Origin: Stutzerimonas stutzeri
GTDB lineage: Bacteria; Pseudomonadota; Gammaproteobacteria; Pseudomonadales; Pseudomonadaceae
Length of the DNA stretch: 64,000 bases
NCBI RefSeq assembly: GCF_000219605.1
Contig: NC_015740.1
Coordinates: 1,364,001-1,428,000, forward strand
Direction: 5' to 3'
A program made the translations under genes and the position numbers. Of the stretch, positions 26,688 through 36,560 are shown in pieces; position 1 is the first letter of the stretch, and every line of letters begins with the position of its first letter. A model generated the notes under the pieces. The model saw nothing but the letters and a program-made list of their open reading frames with translations. It did not search any database and was not told where the DNA came from.

Positions 26688-27428
26688 ATGGACAAGATGC
26701 TCTACGTGGCCATGACCGGTGCCAGCCAGAACGCGCGGGCCCAGCAGGCTCATGCCAACAATCTGGCGAACATTTCCACTACCGGTTTTCGCCGTGACTT
26801 CGAGCAGGCCCGCTCGATGCAGGTTTTCGGCGACAGCCATCCGGCGCGCGTCTATGCAATGTCGGAGCGTCCGGGCACCGATTTTACTCCGGGGACCTTG
26901 CAGGAGACCGGTCGGGATCTGGATGTGGCCGTCGAAGGGCAGGGCTGGATCGCCGTGCAGGCTCCGGATGGGAGCGAGGCTTATGTCCGTACCGGCAGCC
27001 TGAATATTGACGTGCTGGGCATGTTGCGCACCGCCGATGGCATGCCGGTGATGGGCAATGGCGGGCCGATCGCCATTCCGCCGGAGGAAAAGGTGGATGT
27101 CGGCCATGACGGCACCATCAGCATCCGCGCCTTGGGTGAGGATCCGAACATCGTGGTTACCGTGGACCGCATCAAGCTGGTCAATCCCGATCCGCAACAG
27201 CTGGAAAAGGGAACCGATGGCCTGATCCGACTCAAGAGTGGCCAGCCGGTAGAGGCGGACGGGAACGTACGGGTCGTGTCGGGCTTTCTCGAAACGAGCA
27301 ACGTGAACGCGGTTTCCGAAATGACTTCCATCCTGGCGCTGTCCCGCCAGTTCGAACTGCACGTAAAGATGATGCGCACCGCCGAAGATGATGCGGCTGC
27401 CATGGCGCGCGTACTGCAACTCAGCTAA
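26688..27428 (+). CDS. flgF: Flagellar proximal rod protein FlgF
   Basis: This 246-residue rod protein begins MDKMLYVAMTGASQNARAQQ. It has the axial motif NLANISTTGFRRDF, the DVAVEGQGWIAVQ core and a C-terminal axial helix (VSEMTSILALSRQFELHVKM). It is the first gene of the second flagellar transcript. Confidence 0.96.
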   Translation: MDKMLYVAMTGASQNARAQQAHANNLANISTTGFRRDFEQARSMQVFGDSHPARVYAMSERPGTDFTPGTLQETGRDLDVAVEGQGWIAVQAPDGSEAYVRTGSLNIDVLGMLRTADGMPVMGNGGPIAIPPEEKVDVGHDGTISIRALGEDPNIVVTVDRIKLVNPDPQQLEKGTDGLIRLKSGQPVEADGNVRVVSGFLETSNVNAVSEMTSILALSRQFELHVKMMRTAEDDAAAMARVLQLS

Positions 27429-27463
27429 TAGCGTAGCGCCGGCGGCGCACGAGGAGAAAGCTC

Positions 27464-28249
27464 ATGCTTCCAGCACTTTGGGTCAGCAAGACGGGTTTGT
27501 CCGCTCAGGACATGAACCTGACGACCATTTCCAACAACCTGGCCAACGTGTCCACCACCGGCTTCAAGAAGGACCGTGCCGAGTTTCAGGACCTGCTCTA
27601 TCAGATTCGCCGCCAGCCCGGTGGTCAGTCCAGCCAGGACAGCGAGTTGCCCTCCGGCCTGCAGCTGGGTACCGGTGTGCGAGTGACCGGCACGCAGAAG
27701 ATTTTTACCACCGGCAGCCTGCAAACCACCGAGCAACCGCTGGACATGGCCATCAATGGACGTGGTTTCTTTCAGGTATTGCTACCCGATGGCACTGTTT
27801 CCTACACCCGCGACGGTAGCTTCCATCTGAGTTCGGACGGCCAGTTGGTGACCTCCAATGGCTATGCGCTGGAGCCCGCCATCGTTGTTCCGCCGGAAAC
27901 CCAGACCTTCACCGTTGGTGAGGATGGCACCGTCTCGGTGACCACCGTGGGCAATCCGCAGCCGCAGATCATTGGCAACATCCAGACCGCCGACTTCATC
28001 AATCCGGCCGGTCTGCAAGCCATGGGCAGCAACCTGTTCCTCGAGACCGCTGCCAGCGGCGCGCCGCAGGTCAGCACGCCGGGGCTCAATGGTCTGGGCA
28101 CCGTGCTGCAGAACACCCTGGAAAACTCCAACGTCAGCGTCGTTGAGGAGCTGGTGAACATGATCACCACTCAGCGCGCCTACGAGATGAATTCCAAGGT
28201 CATTTCCACCGCGGACCAGATGCTGTCGTTCGTGACGCAGCAGCTCTGA
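27464..28249 (+). CDS. flgG: Flagellar distal rod protein FlgG
   Basis: This 261-residue distal rod protein has the N-terminal MNLTTISNNLANVSTTGFKK motif and a C-terminal LVNMITTQRAYEMNSKVIST motif. The length is that of the family, with no inserted domain, unlike FlgE. GAGGAGAAAG lies before the ATG. Confidence 0.97.
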   Translation: MLPALWVSKTGLSAQDMNLTTISNNLANVSTTGFKKDRAEFQDLLYQIRRQPGGQSSQDSELPSGLQLGTGVRVTGTQKIFTTGSLQTTEQPLDMAINGRGFFQVLLPDGTVSYTRDGSFHLSSDGQLVTSNGYALEPAIVVPPETQTFTVGEDGTVSVTTVGNPQPQIIGNIQTADFINPAGLQAMGSNLFLETAASGAPQVSTPGLNGLGTVLQNTLENSNVSVVEELVNMITTQRAYEMNSKVISTADQMLSFVTQQL

Positions 28250-28330
28250 TCGCGGGTTCGCCGTTGTTTGCGGGTAGGCACCATGTCCCCCCGCTGTAGT
28301 TTCGATGGCCTGTCATGGCTTGAGGTGTTT

Positions 28331-29026
28331 ATGAGCCGTTTGTTGATTGTTGTTTCGATGTCTTCTGCCCTGGCGCTGGTCGGATGTGTTGCTCCTGCGC
28401 CGAAACCGAACGATCCGTACTACGCGCCGGTGCTGCCACGCACACCGTTGCCGGCTGCGCAGAACAATGGCGCGATCTACCAGGCGGGCTTTGAAACCAA
28501 CCTCTACGACGACCGCAAGGCTCATCGGGTTGGTGACATCATCACCATTACCCTCAACGAGCGGACCCAGGCCAGCAAGAACGCGACGTCGAAACTCTCG
28601 AAGGACAGCAGCGCGAACATAGGTCTCGGCTCGCTGTTTGGCGGCGCGGTGTCCATGGCCAACCCTCTGACCGGCAACTCGATGAACCTGGGAGCCGAGT
28701 ACGAGGCGTCGCGCGACACCTCCGGCTCTGGCCAGGCAGGGCAGAGCAACAGCCTGTCCGGCTCCATTACTGTCACCGTTTCCGAAGTGCTGCCTAACGG
28801 CATCCTTGCCGTGCGCGGCGAGAAGTGGATGACGCTCAATACCGGTGACGAACTGGTGCGTATCGCAGGTCTGGTTCGCGCGGACGATATCTCCACCGAC
28901 AACACCGTGCCGTCCACCCGTATTGCCGATGCGCGCATCACCTACTCGGGCACCGGCGCCTTTGCCGATGCCAGCCAGCCGGGCTGGCTCGACCGTTTCT
29001 TCATGAGCCCGATGTGGCCCTTCTGA
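28331..29026 (+). CDS. flgH: Flagellar L-ring lipoprotein FlgH
   Basis: This 231-residue outer-membrane lipoprotein has the lipobox ALVGC (Cys near residue 20). Conserved segments [17 protein letters not shown] and [16 protein letters not shown] are present. The ATG at 28331 places the signal peptide correctly; an upstream in-frame ATG at 28268 would add 21 unrelated residues. It forms the L ring around the rod. Confidence 0.95.
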   Translation: MSRLLIVVSMSSALALVGCVAPAPKPNDPYYAPVLPRTPLPAAQNNGAIYQAGFETNLYDDRKAHRVGDIITITLNERTQASKNATSKLSKDSSANIGLGSLFGGAVSMANPLTGNSMNLGAEYEASRDTSGSGQAGQSNSLSGSITVTVSEVLPNGILAVRGEKWMTLNTGDELVRIAGLVRADDISTDNTVPSTRIADARITYSGTGAFADASQPGWLDRFFMSPMWPF

Positions 29027-29040
29027 CCGGAGCTGATGCC

Positions 29041-30141
29041 ATGTGGAAAAAACTGCTTCTGCTCGCGGGTTCACTCATGCTCTGCAGCGCTGCTCAGGCC
29101 GAGCGGCTGAAGGATGTCGCGACCATTCACGGTGTGCGCAGCAACCAGCTGATCGGCTATGGCCTGGTCGTTGGCCTGAATGGCAGCGGTGACCAGACCA
29201 CCCAAACGCCGTTCACCGTGCAGACCTTCAACAACATGCTGGCGCAGTTCGGCATCAAGGTGCCGGCCGGCGGCAATATCCAGTTGAAGAACGTCGCCGC
29301 GGTGTCGATTCATGCCGAGCTGCCACCCTTCGCCAAGCCGGGGCAGACCATCGACATCACCGTATCGTCCATCGGTAATGCCAAGAGTCTGCGTGGCGGC
29401 AGCCTGCTGATGGCGCCCCTGAAGGGGATCGATGGCAACGTCTATGCCGTTGCTCAGGGCAACCTGGTTGTCGGCGGCTTTGACGCCAGTGGCGCCGATG
29501 GATCGCGCATTACCGTCAATTCGCCGTCGGCTGGACGCATCCCCGGTGGTGCCACGGTCGAGCGACCGGTGCCGAGTGGCTTCAATCAGGGCAATACGCT
29601 CACGCTGAACCTCAATCGCCCGGATTTCACCACGGCGAAGAACATCGTCGATCAGATCAATGACCTGCTCGGCCCGGGCGTGGCTCAGGCGCTGGATGGC
29701 GGTTCGATCAGCGTGACTGCGCCGCTGGATCCGAGTCAGCGGGTGGATTACCTGTCGATTCTGGAGAACCTCGAGGTCGAGGTCGGCCAGGCGGTGGCCA
29801 AGGTCATCATCAACTCGCGTACCGGCACCATCGTCATTGGCCAGAACGTGCGGGTTCAGCCGGCCGCGGTTACCCACGGCAGCCTGACGGTCACCATTAC
29901 CGAAGACCCGCAGGTGAGCCAGCCCGAGCCGTTCTCCGATGGGCAGACCGTGGTAGTACCCAACTCGAAGGTGAAAGCCGAAGAGGAAGCCAAGCCGATG
30001 TTCAAATTCGGCCCGGGCACCACGCTGGATGAGATCGTCCGGGCGGTGAACCAGGTGGGTGCTGCGCCCAGCGACCTGATGGCCATTCTCGAAGCCCTGA
30101 AGCAGGCTGGCGCGCTGCAAGCCGATCTGATCGTGATCTAA
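29041..30141 (+). CDS. flgI: Flagellar P-ring protein FlgI
   Basis: This 366-residue periplasmic protein has a signal peptide ([16 protein letters not shown]). The mature part begins [20 protein letters not shown]. It forms the P ring with FlgA help. The ATG at 29041 lies 14 bases after the flgH stop. Confidence 0.97.
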   Translation: MWKKLLLLAGSLMLCSAAQAERLKDVATIHGVRSNQLIGYGLVVGLNGSGDQTTQTPFTVQTFNNMLAQFGIKVPAGGNIQLKNVAAVSIHAELPPFAKPGQTIDITVSSIGNAKSLRGGSLLMAPLKGIDGNVYAVAQGNLVVGGFDASGADGSRITVNSPSAGRIPGGATVERPVPSGFNQGNTLTLNLNRPDFTTAKNIVDQINDLLGPGVAQALDGGSISVTAPLDPSQRVDYLSILENLEVEVGQAVAKVIINSRTGTIVIGQNVRVQPAAVTHGSLTVTITEDPQVSQPEPFSDGQTVVVPNSKVKAEEEAKPMFKFGPGTTLDEIVRAVNQVGAAPSDLMAILEALKQAGALQADLIVI

Positions 30142-30152
30142 GGATTAGCGAC

Positions 30153-31328
30153 ATGGAAAACCGACTCGGCAGCGGGGCCCGCGCCCTCGACAGCGGCAGT
30201 TACAACGATCTCAATCGACTCAGCCAGCTCAAGGTCGGCAAGGACCGGGATGGCGAGGAGAACGTGCGCAAGGTTGCGCAGGAATTCGAGTCGCTGTTTC
30301 TGAACGAGATGCTCAAGTCGATGCGCTCGGCTACCGAGGTGCTGGCCAAGGACAACCCGCTGAACAGCCAGGCGACCAAGCAGTACCAGGACATGTACGA
30401 CCAGCAACTGTCGGTCAGTCTCTCGAAGGAGGGCGGCGGCATCGGGCTTGCTGACGTACTCGTGCGCCAGCTGAGCAAGCAGACCGAGACGGTGACCCGC
30501 AACAACCCGTTCGCTCAGGTCGCACGAACCGAGGGCGCGGCCTGGCCGAGCAAGCCGGCGGCGGCTGCGGTCGAGTCCGGCCGGGATGACTCGCGCCTGC
30601 TCAATCAGCGTCGACTGGCTCTGCCGGGCAAGGCGAGCGATCGCCAGCTGGCCAACGTATCGGCTACCGCGCCGACGACAACCGGCGAAGGCGCGCAGCC
30701 GCTGGTCAATGTCGACTGGAAGCCCGCCACGGCGTTCGTTCCGCCGAAAGACCGGCCATTGACGGTCAATGGAGTGGAGAAGAGCGCGCCCAATTCACCG
30801 AGCAAGACGCGCTTCAGTTCTTCCGAAGAGTTCATTACCACCATGTTGCCGATGGCCGAGAAGGCGGCCGAGCGCCTGGGTATCGAACCGCGATTCCTGG
30901 TAGCGCAAGCCGCGCTGGAAACCGGCTGGGGCAAGTCCATGATCCGCCAGGCCGATGGCAGCAACAGCCACAACCTGTTCGGTATCAAGGCCACTGGCTG
31001 GAAAGGCGCCTCTGCCACCGTAATGACCACCGAGTACGTCAACGGCAAGGCAACCCGCGAGAAGGCGGGGTTTCGCGCGTACGACTCGTTCGAGCAGAGC
31101 TTCGATGATTTTGTCAGCCTGCTGGAGAACAACGACCGCTATCGGACCGCTATCCAGGTCGCGAGCAACACGGGTGATTCGGAGCGTTTCGTCAAGGAAC
31201 TGCAGAAAGCCGGCTACGCCACCGATCCCCAGTACGCCCGCAAGATCACCCAGATCGCGCGCAAGATGCAGACCTACCAGACCGTTGCCGACGCGAATTC
31301 GGTGCCCGCGATGCGGACCAGAGGCTAA
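30153..31328 (+). CDS. flgJ: Rod cap and peptidoglycan hydrolase FlgJ
   Basis: This 391-residue two-domain protein has an N-terminal rod-scaffold domain (EFESLFLNEMLKSMR near residue 45). The C-terminal glucosaminidase domain (about 220-375) includes LVAQAALETGWGKSMIR with the catalytic Glu and NLFGIKATGWKGAS. A long linker joins them. It opens the cell wall for the rod. Confidence 0.96.
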   Translation: MENRLGSGARALDSGSYNDLNRLSQLKVGKDRDGEENVRKVAQEFESLFLNEMLKSMRSATEVLAKDNPLNSQATKQYQDMYDQQLSVSLSKEGGGIGLADVLVRQLSKQTETVTRNNPFAQVARTEGAAWPSKPAAAAVESGRDDSRLLNQRRLALPGKASDRQLANVSATAPTTTGEGAQPLVNVDWKPATAFVPPKDRPLTVNGVEKSAPNSPSKTRFSSSEEFITTMLPMAEKAAERLGIEPRFLVAQAALETGWGKSMIRQADGSNSHNLFGIKATGWKGASATVMTTEYVNGKATREKAGFRAYDSFEQSFDDFVSLLENNDRYRTAIQVASNTGDSERFVKELQKAGYATDPQYARKITQIARKMQTYQTVADANSVPAMRTRG

Positions 31329-31331
31329 ATC

Positions 31332-33485
31332 ATGGCTGACCTATTGAGCATTGGCCTTTCCGGCCTGGCCGCCAGCAAGACCCAGCTGTCCATCACCGGC
31401 CACAACATCACCAACGTCAACACGCCTGGCTATAGCCGGCAGGACGCAACCCAGGCTACCCGCTCGCCGCAGTTCAGCGGCGCCGGCTATATCGGCTCGG
31501 GGACCACGTTGGTGGAAGTTCGCCGCAGCTATAGCGAATTCCTCACCAGCCAGCTGCGTAGTAGTACATCGCTGAGCGCGGATGTGGAGGCCTACAAGAG
31601 CCAGATCAATCAGCTCGATTCGCTGCTGGCCGGCACCACCACCGGCATCACGCCCTCGCTGCAGAAGTTCTTCTCGGCCTTGCAAACGGCTGCCGAAGAT
31701 CCGGCGAACATCCCGGCACGCCAACTGGTTCTGGCGGAGGCAGAAGGCCTGGCCAGGCGCTTCAACACGGTCTATGACCGGCTCTCCGAGCAGAACAATT
31801 TCACCAACAAGCAGATGGCCGCGGTGACCGACCAGGTCAATCGCCTGGCGGGCAGCATCGGCATTCTGAACGAAGCGATTGCCATCGCGGCGGCCAACGG
31901 CAAGCAGCCGAACGACCTGCTCGATGCCCGCGATGAAGCCGTCCGCCAGCTGTCGGGCTATATCGGCGTGACCGTTGTCCCGCAGGATGACAGCAGCTTC
32001 AACGTTTTCATCGGCAGCGGTCAGCCGCTGGTGGTTGGCAGCAAGGTGGCGCGTCTCGAGGTAGTGCCGGGGCAGGGCGATCCCAACCGCCATGAGGTGC
32101 AGTTCATCAGCGGCGGCTCGCGGCAGGGCATCACGTCGCAGATCACCGGCGGCGAGCTGGGCGGGCTGATTCGCTATCGCGAGGAAGTGCTGGATTCCAC
32201 CATGAACTCCCTGGGCCGCCTGGCACTCGCCGTGAGCGACCAGGTCAACACGCAGCTGGGGCAGGGGCTGGATCTCAAGGGACAGGTCGGTTCGGCACTG
32301 TTTGGCAACTACAACGATCCGGCGCTGGCCAAGTTGCGTGTCAATGCGTTCGTGGGCAACAGCAACGCGCAGCCGCTGATGAATATCACCGATACCAGCG
32401 TGCTCACCACCAGCGACTATCTGATGGAGTATGACGGTAGCAGCTACAAGGTGAGGCGCCTGAGCGACAACCAGTTGATGACCGTGGCGGAAAATCCCGT
32501 TGGGACGTTGTCCTTCACGGACAAGAATGGACGGGATCAGGGCTTCCAGGTCGTCTTGGGAAATCCCGCTCCGACAGCGGGGGACAAGTTCAGCCTGCAG
32601 CCGACCCGCCGTGGCGCGTCCGATATCAAGGCGACGCTGGATCAGGCCGACCAGCTGGCCTTCGCCGCGCCTATTCGTGCCGAAAGCAAGCTGCAGAACC
32701 GAGGCACTGGAGTTATTGGTCAGCCAAGCTTGGTTGCCGGCCCGTCACCGATCAGTAGGGATGCGCTTGCTGTGGCAAACCTTTCTCTCGGCGCGAATCT
32801 GAGCGCGGACGGAAAAACCTATACGCTGGGCGCCCTTCCGACTGGCTGGTCGTATGTAGCCAAAGGAGGTGACCCAATCGTGCCTCAGCGATCCGCAAAT
32901 GGTGACCTGATCGAGCCGTTGGCAGATCAGGATGGCAACCCATTAGCACGGGTGCTGGATGATGATGGCCAACCGCTTGAAGTTAATGGGCAGCCGGTTG
33001 TAGCGCCTGCGATGACCATGGGTAACAGCAATACTGTGCGCTTGGCTTACGCTGCAGCCGATGGTGAGACCTACCGGTTCGAGCTTTCTATGAGCGGTCG
33101 GCCTATGGCTGGAGACGAATTCGCACTGGCTTTTAACCAGAACGGTGTGTCCGACAACCGCAACGCCTTGAAGCTGGTGGATCTGCAAAGCAAGCAGACC
33201 GTCGGCGTGACAGCGGGCATTGCTGGCTCGGGTTTCAGCTTCACCGATGGTTACGGTGAGCTGGTCGAACGCGTTGGCACGCTGACGGCGCAGGCCCGGA
33301 TGGACAGCGAAGCCACCGGGGCCATTCTGAAGCAGGCGACCGACAACCGTGATTCGCTCTCGGCGGTGAACCTGGACGAGGAGGCCGCCAACCTGATCAA
33401 GTTCGAGCAGTACTACAACGCCTCGGCTCAGATCATTCAAGTTGCCCGCTCCCTGTTCGATACACTGATCAGCACCTTCAGGTAA
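31332..33485 (+). CDS. flgK: Hook-associated protein 1, FlgK
   Basis: This 717-residue hook-filament junction protein has the N-terminal NITNVNTPGYSRQDA motif and C-terminal NLDEEAANLIKFEQYYNASA axial helix. It is long compared with enteric FlgK. The segment about 32700-33200 (residues about 455-620) is less G+C-rich and reads like an inserted exposed domain. It starts 3 bases after flgJ, implying tight coupling. Confidence 0.95.
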   Translation: MADLLSIGLSGLAASKTQLSITGHNITNVNTPGYSRQDATQATRSPQFSGAGYIGSGTTLVEVRRSYSEFLTSQLRSSTSLSADVEAYKSQINQLDSLLAGTTTGITPSLQKFFSALQTAAEDPANIPARQLVLAEAEGLARRFNTVYDRLSEQNNFTNKQMAAVTDQVNRLAGSIGILNEAIAIAAANGKQPNDLLDARDEAVRQLSGYIGVTVVPQDDSSFNVFIGSGQPLVVGSKVARLEVVPGQGDPNRHEVQFISGGSRQGITSQITGGELGGLIRYREEVLDSTMNSLGRLALAVSDQVNTQLGQGLDLKGQVGSALFGNYNDPALAKLRVNAFVGNSNAQPLMNITDTSVLTTSDYLMEYDGSSYKVRRLSDNQLMTVAENPVGTLSFTDKNGRDQGFQVVLGNPAPTAGDKFSLQPTRRGASDIKATLDQADQLAFAAPIRAESKLQNRGTGVIGQPSLVAGPSPISRDALAVANLSLGANLSADGKTYTLGALPTGWSYVAKGGDPIVPQRSANGDLIEPLADQDGNPLARVLDDDGQPLEVNGQPVVAPAMTMGNSNTVRLAYAAADGETYRFELSMSGRPMAGDEFALAFNQNGVSDNRNALKLVDLQSKQTVGVTAGIAGSGFSFTDGYGELVERVGTLTAQARMDSEATGAILKQATDNRDSLSAVNLDEEAANLIKFEQYYNASAQIIQVARSLFDTLISTFR

Positions 33486-33496
33486 TAGGCCGCCCC

Positions 33497-34810
33497 ATGC
33501 GCATTTCCACCCTGCAAGCATTCAATAACGGCGTCGCCGGACTGCAGCGCAACTACGCCAACGCGACCCGTACCCAGGAACAGATCAGTACCGGCAACCG
33601 CATCCTGACACCAGCAGATGACCCGGTAGCGTCGGTGCGCCTGCTGCAGCTGGACCAGCAGCAGAACGTGCTGAGTCAATACAATGCCAACCTGACCGCG
33701 GCGAAGAACAGCCTGACCCAGGAAGAAGTCACTCTCAACTCGGTCAATACCGTGTTGCAGCGTGTACGTGAGCTTGCCGTACAGGCGGGCAACGGTGGTC
33801 TGAGCGCCGAGGATCGGAAATCCATCGCTGCCGAACTGCGCGAGCGCGAAGATGAACTGCTGTCCTTGATGAACACACGCAACGCTCGCGGCGAGTACCT
33901 CTTTTCGGGCTTTCAGGGCAAGACACAGCCATTCGTGCGAGATGGTGCCGGCAGCTATAGCTACCAGGGCGACGAGGGGCAGCGGAAGCTGCAGATCGCT
34001 AGTTCGCTCAATATCCCCATCAGTGACAACGGTAAGTCAATTTTCCAGAACATCACTAATGCCGGGCGTTTAACAACCGCTCCAGTGTTTAACGCGAGCG
34101 CGCCAGTGACGAGCACCCTAGTTGTCTCTGCGCCGCTAGTAAGTGATGAGGTGGCTTTTTCAGGAGCCGAACCGTTTCCGCCAGAGGGCATTGAGCTCGA
34201 ATTCCAAGCTGACGGAAAGTACGTAATTTATCGCTTGCCCAGGGCACTTGATCCCGCTGACGACGTTGTTTTAAAAGATGATTTGTCGATGGATAACGAT
34301 CCCAAGAAAAGCGATAAATTGGTTTTTCGCGGCGTTACGGTACACCTTGACGGGACTCCGGCTGAAGGAGACAGGGTTGCGATAGTACCTGGCAGCATTT
34401 CAGGCCTTGATACGGACGGAAGTGTTCTTCGCGACCCCAACGCGACGGTGCAGAGCAAACAAGGCATTCTCGACACCATCGCAAACCTTCGTTCCGCACT
34501 CGAGAACCCTGGCTCCAACGGGAACGGCGTCCGTGACGCCGTAGCCGTAGCCCTGACAAACCTCGACCACGGCATGATCAGCGTCGATGCGGCTCGCGGT
34601 AACATCGGTGCTCGCCTCAATGTGATCGAAACGACTCAGACCGACAACGAAGATGTCGCGTTGGTGAACAAGGCCGTCCAGGCCGAGCTGCGTGAGCTGG
34701 ATTACGCCGAGGCCCTGTCCAGGCTGTCGTTTCAGACCATTCTTCTCGAGGCGGCTCAGCAGAGCTACGTCAAGATCAGCGGCCTGAACCTGTTCAACGC
34801 GATGCGCTGA
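33497..34810 (+). CDS. flgL: Hook-associated protein 3, FlgL
   Basis: This 437-residue junction protein begins MRISTLQAFNNGVAGLQRNY. It has QISTGNRILTPADDP and a C-terminal helix ending SYVKISGLNLFNAMR. The centre (bases about 34020-34440) is strikingly A+T-rich: by hand count the 60 bases from 34261 hold 21 G/C, against 38 in the 60 from 34561. This suggests an imported exposed domain. Confidence 0.95.
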   Translation: MRISTLQAFNNGVAGLQRNYANATRTQEQISTGNRILTPADDPVASVRLLQLDQQQNVLSQYNANLTAAKNSLTQEEVTLNSVNTVLQRVRELAVQAGNGGLSAEDRKSIAAELREREDELLSLMNTRNARGEYLFSGFQGKTQPFVRDGAGSYSYQGDEGQRKLQIASSLNIPISDNGKSIFQNITNAGRLTTAPVFNASAPVTSTLVVSAPLVSDEVAFSGAEPFPPEGIELEFQADGKYVIYRLPRALDPADDVVLKDDLSMDNDPKKSDKLVFRGVTVHLDGTPAEGDRVAIVPGSISGLDTDGSVLRDPNATVQSKQGILDTIANLRSALENPGSNGNGVRDAVAVALTNLDHGMISVDAARGNIGARLNVIETTQTDNEDVALVNKAVQAELRELDYAEALSRLSFQTILLEAAQQSYVKISGLNLFNAMR

Positions 34811-34818
34811 GAGGTTTG

Positions 34819-34848
34819 ACGAGGTTCGCAAAAAAACGACCTCGTTTT
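34819..34848 (+). terminator. Terminator of flgF-flgL
   Basis: ACGAGGT and ACCTCGT pair around a 13-base A-rich loop and lead into TTTT, 8 bases after the flgL stop. Confidence 0.75.
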
Positions 34849-34931
34849 GACATCGGTGGGTAGGCGGCTAGATTGGCTGACGCGGAGCAGGATGTCCCGC
34901 AAAACTCCCCAATCGCATAAGGAACATGCTC

Positions 34932-35249
34932 ATGCGCAACGCGTTTATTGCCGCAGCGGCTTTTGCCGTACTTTCCAGCTTCTCGTTCGGCAGCTACGCC
35001 GCCAGCCAAGCCCAACCGGCTCCGACCGCCCCGGCGGCAGCCGTGGCGCAAGCGCCGGTGAACCTCAATACCGCCGACGCCGCTACGCTTACCCGCGAGC
35101 TGAAAGGCATCGGTGCAACCAAGGCCAAGGCCATCATCGACTACCGGGAAGAGCATGGACCGTTCAGTTCGGTCGATGAGCTGCTCGAGGTAAAAGGGAT
35201 CGGCTCGGCCACTCTGGAAAAATTGCGGAGTCAACTCAGCGTTCAGTGA
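34932..35249 (+). CDS. ComEA-family secreted helix-hairpin-helix protein
   Basis: This protein has about 105 residues. A signal peptide (cleavage near SYAA) and a Pro/Ala-rich spacer lead to a double helix-hairpin-helix domain (PVNLNTADAATLTRELKGIG, then ELLEVKGIGSATLEKL). Such proteins bind double-stranded DNA in the periplasm during uptake; P. stutzeri is naturally competent, but a role here is inference. The ATG at 34932 has AAGGA 8 bases upstream; an ATG at 34926 is closer to it and less likely. Confidence 0.82.
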   Translation: MRNAFIAAAAFAVLSSFSFGSYAASQAQPAPTAPAAAVAQAPVNLNTADAATLTRELKGIGATKAKAIIDYREEHGPFSSVDELLEVKGIGSATLEKLRSQLSVQ

Positions 35250-35625
35250 TTGAAAGACCGGGCCGTTCGCAATGGGCGGCCCCGTCGTGGCTTGATCGGC
35301 TGCCCAGATAGTCGCCCGCCTGCCACACCGAACACCCTGTGCAATGGCCAGTCAAAGAGCTTGAAAGGCATTGACATTCCGCGGTTATGCACATTCGAAA
35401 TAGCTCCATTCATTCTGCTCCCTCATTTGTACATTGCTTTTGTGGCCTTTTGTAAATCATTGATTTAAAAGGGAATCATGAGCTGAGTAAAAAAACACCG
35501 ATCTGTTCGCCACCCCCGTGGCACGGGCGTTAGCGGCGGTCATCCAGAAACTGTTCACAAGGTTATCCACAGGCTCGGTGGATAACGTAGCCGAGGTCAC
35601 GGATGGCGCTGGCTGGAGGTGTCTG
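35250..35625. other. A+T-rich gap with DnaA-box-like cluster
   Basis: These 376 bases have no supported gene. They begin with a weak hairpin (GGGCCG 35260-35265 with CGGCCC 35277-35282). A marked A+T-rich stretch follows at about 35380-35510, with an inverted repeat CCTTTT...AAAAGG at 35446-35472. Next come a perfect DnaA box TTATCCACA at 35563-35571, an inverted near-box (TTATCCACC, minus strand, 35577-35585) and a TGTTCACA-like site just before. The region ends at the start of the DUF1232 gene. Confidence 0.6.
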
Positions 35626-36066
35626 ATGAAAGCTCCCTGGAATTTGCTGCGCTATCTGCCGCTGGCGCGGCGTCTGATCAAGCACGGAAAAATCCCCGCT
35701 CTGCTTCTCGCCGTGGCCCGCAAGTCATCATCCAAGCGTGGGCTGATAAAGGGGCTTCGCGAGGACCTGTCGCTGCTACAGGCGCTGTGTGTTGCCTGGT
35801 GGCGCGGCGAGTATCGGGCCATCAGCCCCAACGCGCTGGTAGCGGTGGTCGCCGGCCTGCTCTATTTCCTCTCACCATTGGATGCGATTCCCGATTGGAT
35901 TCCCGGGCTGGGATTTGTGGACGATCTCGCTGTTCTGGGCTGGGTGATGCGTAAGTGGTCGGCTGAACTGGATGCGTTCAGAGCCTGGAAGCAGACGCAG
36001 ACGGCCGAGCGCCAGGCCGCCCTGAAAGAGCTCCCGCAACTTGACGAGCCCCGGGCTGGCGGATGA
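35626..36066 (+). CDS. DUF1232 / YkvA-type small membrane protein
   Basis: This 146-residue protein contains the DUF1232 signature NALVAVVAGLLYFLSPLDAIPDWIPGLG... around residue 75, including the FLSPLDAIPDWIPG core. The function of the family is unknown. TGGAGG lies before the ATG at 35626; an upstream GTG frame from 35518 would add residues encoded by the DnaA-box region and is not supported. Confidence 0.82.
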   Translation: MKAPWNLLRYLPLARRLIKHGKIPALLLAVARKSSSKRGLIKGLREDLSLLQALCVAWWRGEYRAISPNALVAVVAGLLYFLSPLDAIPDWIPGLGFVDDLAVLGWVMRKWSAELDAFRAWKQTQTAERQAALKELPQLDEPRAGG

Positions 36067-36233
36067 TCAGGCCGATGCAGCGGCTATGGGGGTACGCCCG
36101 TTGGTCGGCAGCATTCGGACATTTGCGGCGTCGATCCCGATTCGCTTTTGCCTCCTGCAGGCAGGTGGCTTCAACGAGCCGCGAGGGCTGTTAAGATTCC
36201 GCCTCTGATCGAGAAGCCAGGGGAAATAGACGG

Positions 36234-36560
36234 ATGAACGTACAGGTCATCATGCGTGACGGCTCGCCGGAATACGCCGTACTGCCATGGGACGAGTACC
36301 AGGCTCTGCTTGCCGCCGTAGGCGCACCATCTTCCTCGGCTACGGTTTCCAGCCCGGACACGCAGCGGCTATCGGCGCTTACCGAATTGTCTTCGCTTCG
36401 TGAGGGCAAGGGACTCAGCCAGGACACGCTGGCGCGCTCGGTCGGGATCAGTCCCGCCTATCTCGCACTGATCGAGGCGGGCGAGCGGGTTCCCGATGCG
36501 GCCATTCGCCGGGCACTGGCCCGCGCATTGGAGATCGATGGCTGGGAGGGCGACGCTTGA
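36234..36560 (+). CDS. XRE-family helix-turn-helix regulator
   Basis: This 108-residue protein ends in an XRE-type HTH (SSLREGKGLSQDTLARSVGI, then SPAYLALIEAGERVP). Its N-terminal 30 residues (MRDGSPEYAVLPWDEYQAL) resemble the front of antitoxins that sit with toxin genes. The next gene overlaps it by 4 bases. I cannot show a partner toxin; it may simply regulate its small operon. Confidence 0.75.
   Translation: MNVQVIMRDGSPEYAVLPWDEYQALLAAVGAPSSSATVSSPDTQRLSALTELSSLREGKGLSQDTLARSVGISPAYLALIEAGERVPDAAIRRALARALEIDGWEGDA

Noticed and set aside
34850..34925. Flagellin or glycosylation genes after flgL
   Set aside because: In P. aeruginosa such genes follow flgL, but here a terminator and a ComEA-like gene follow. 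Nothing flagellar is seen downstream in the window.
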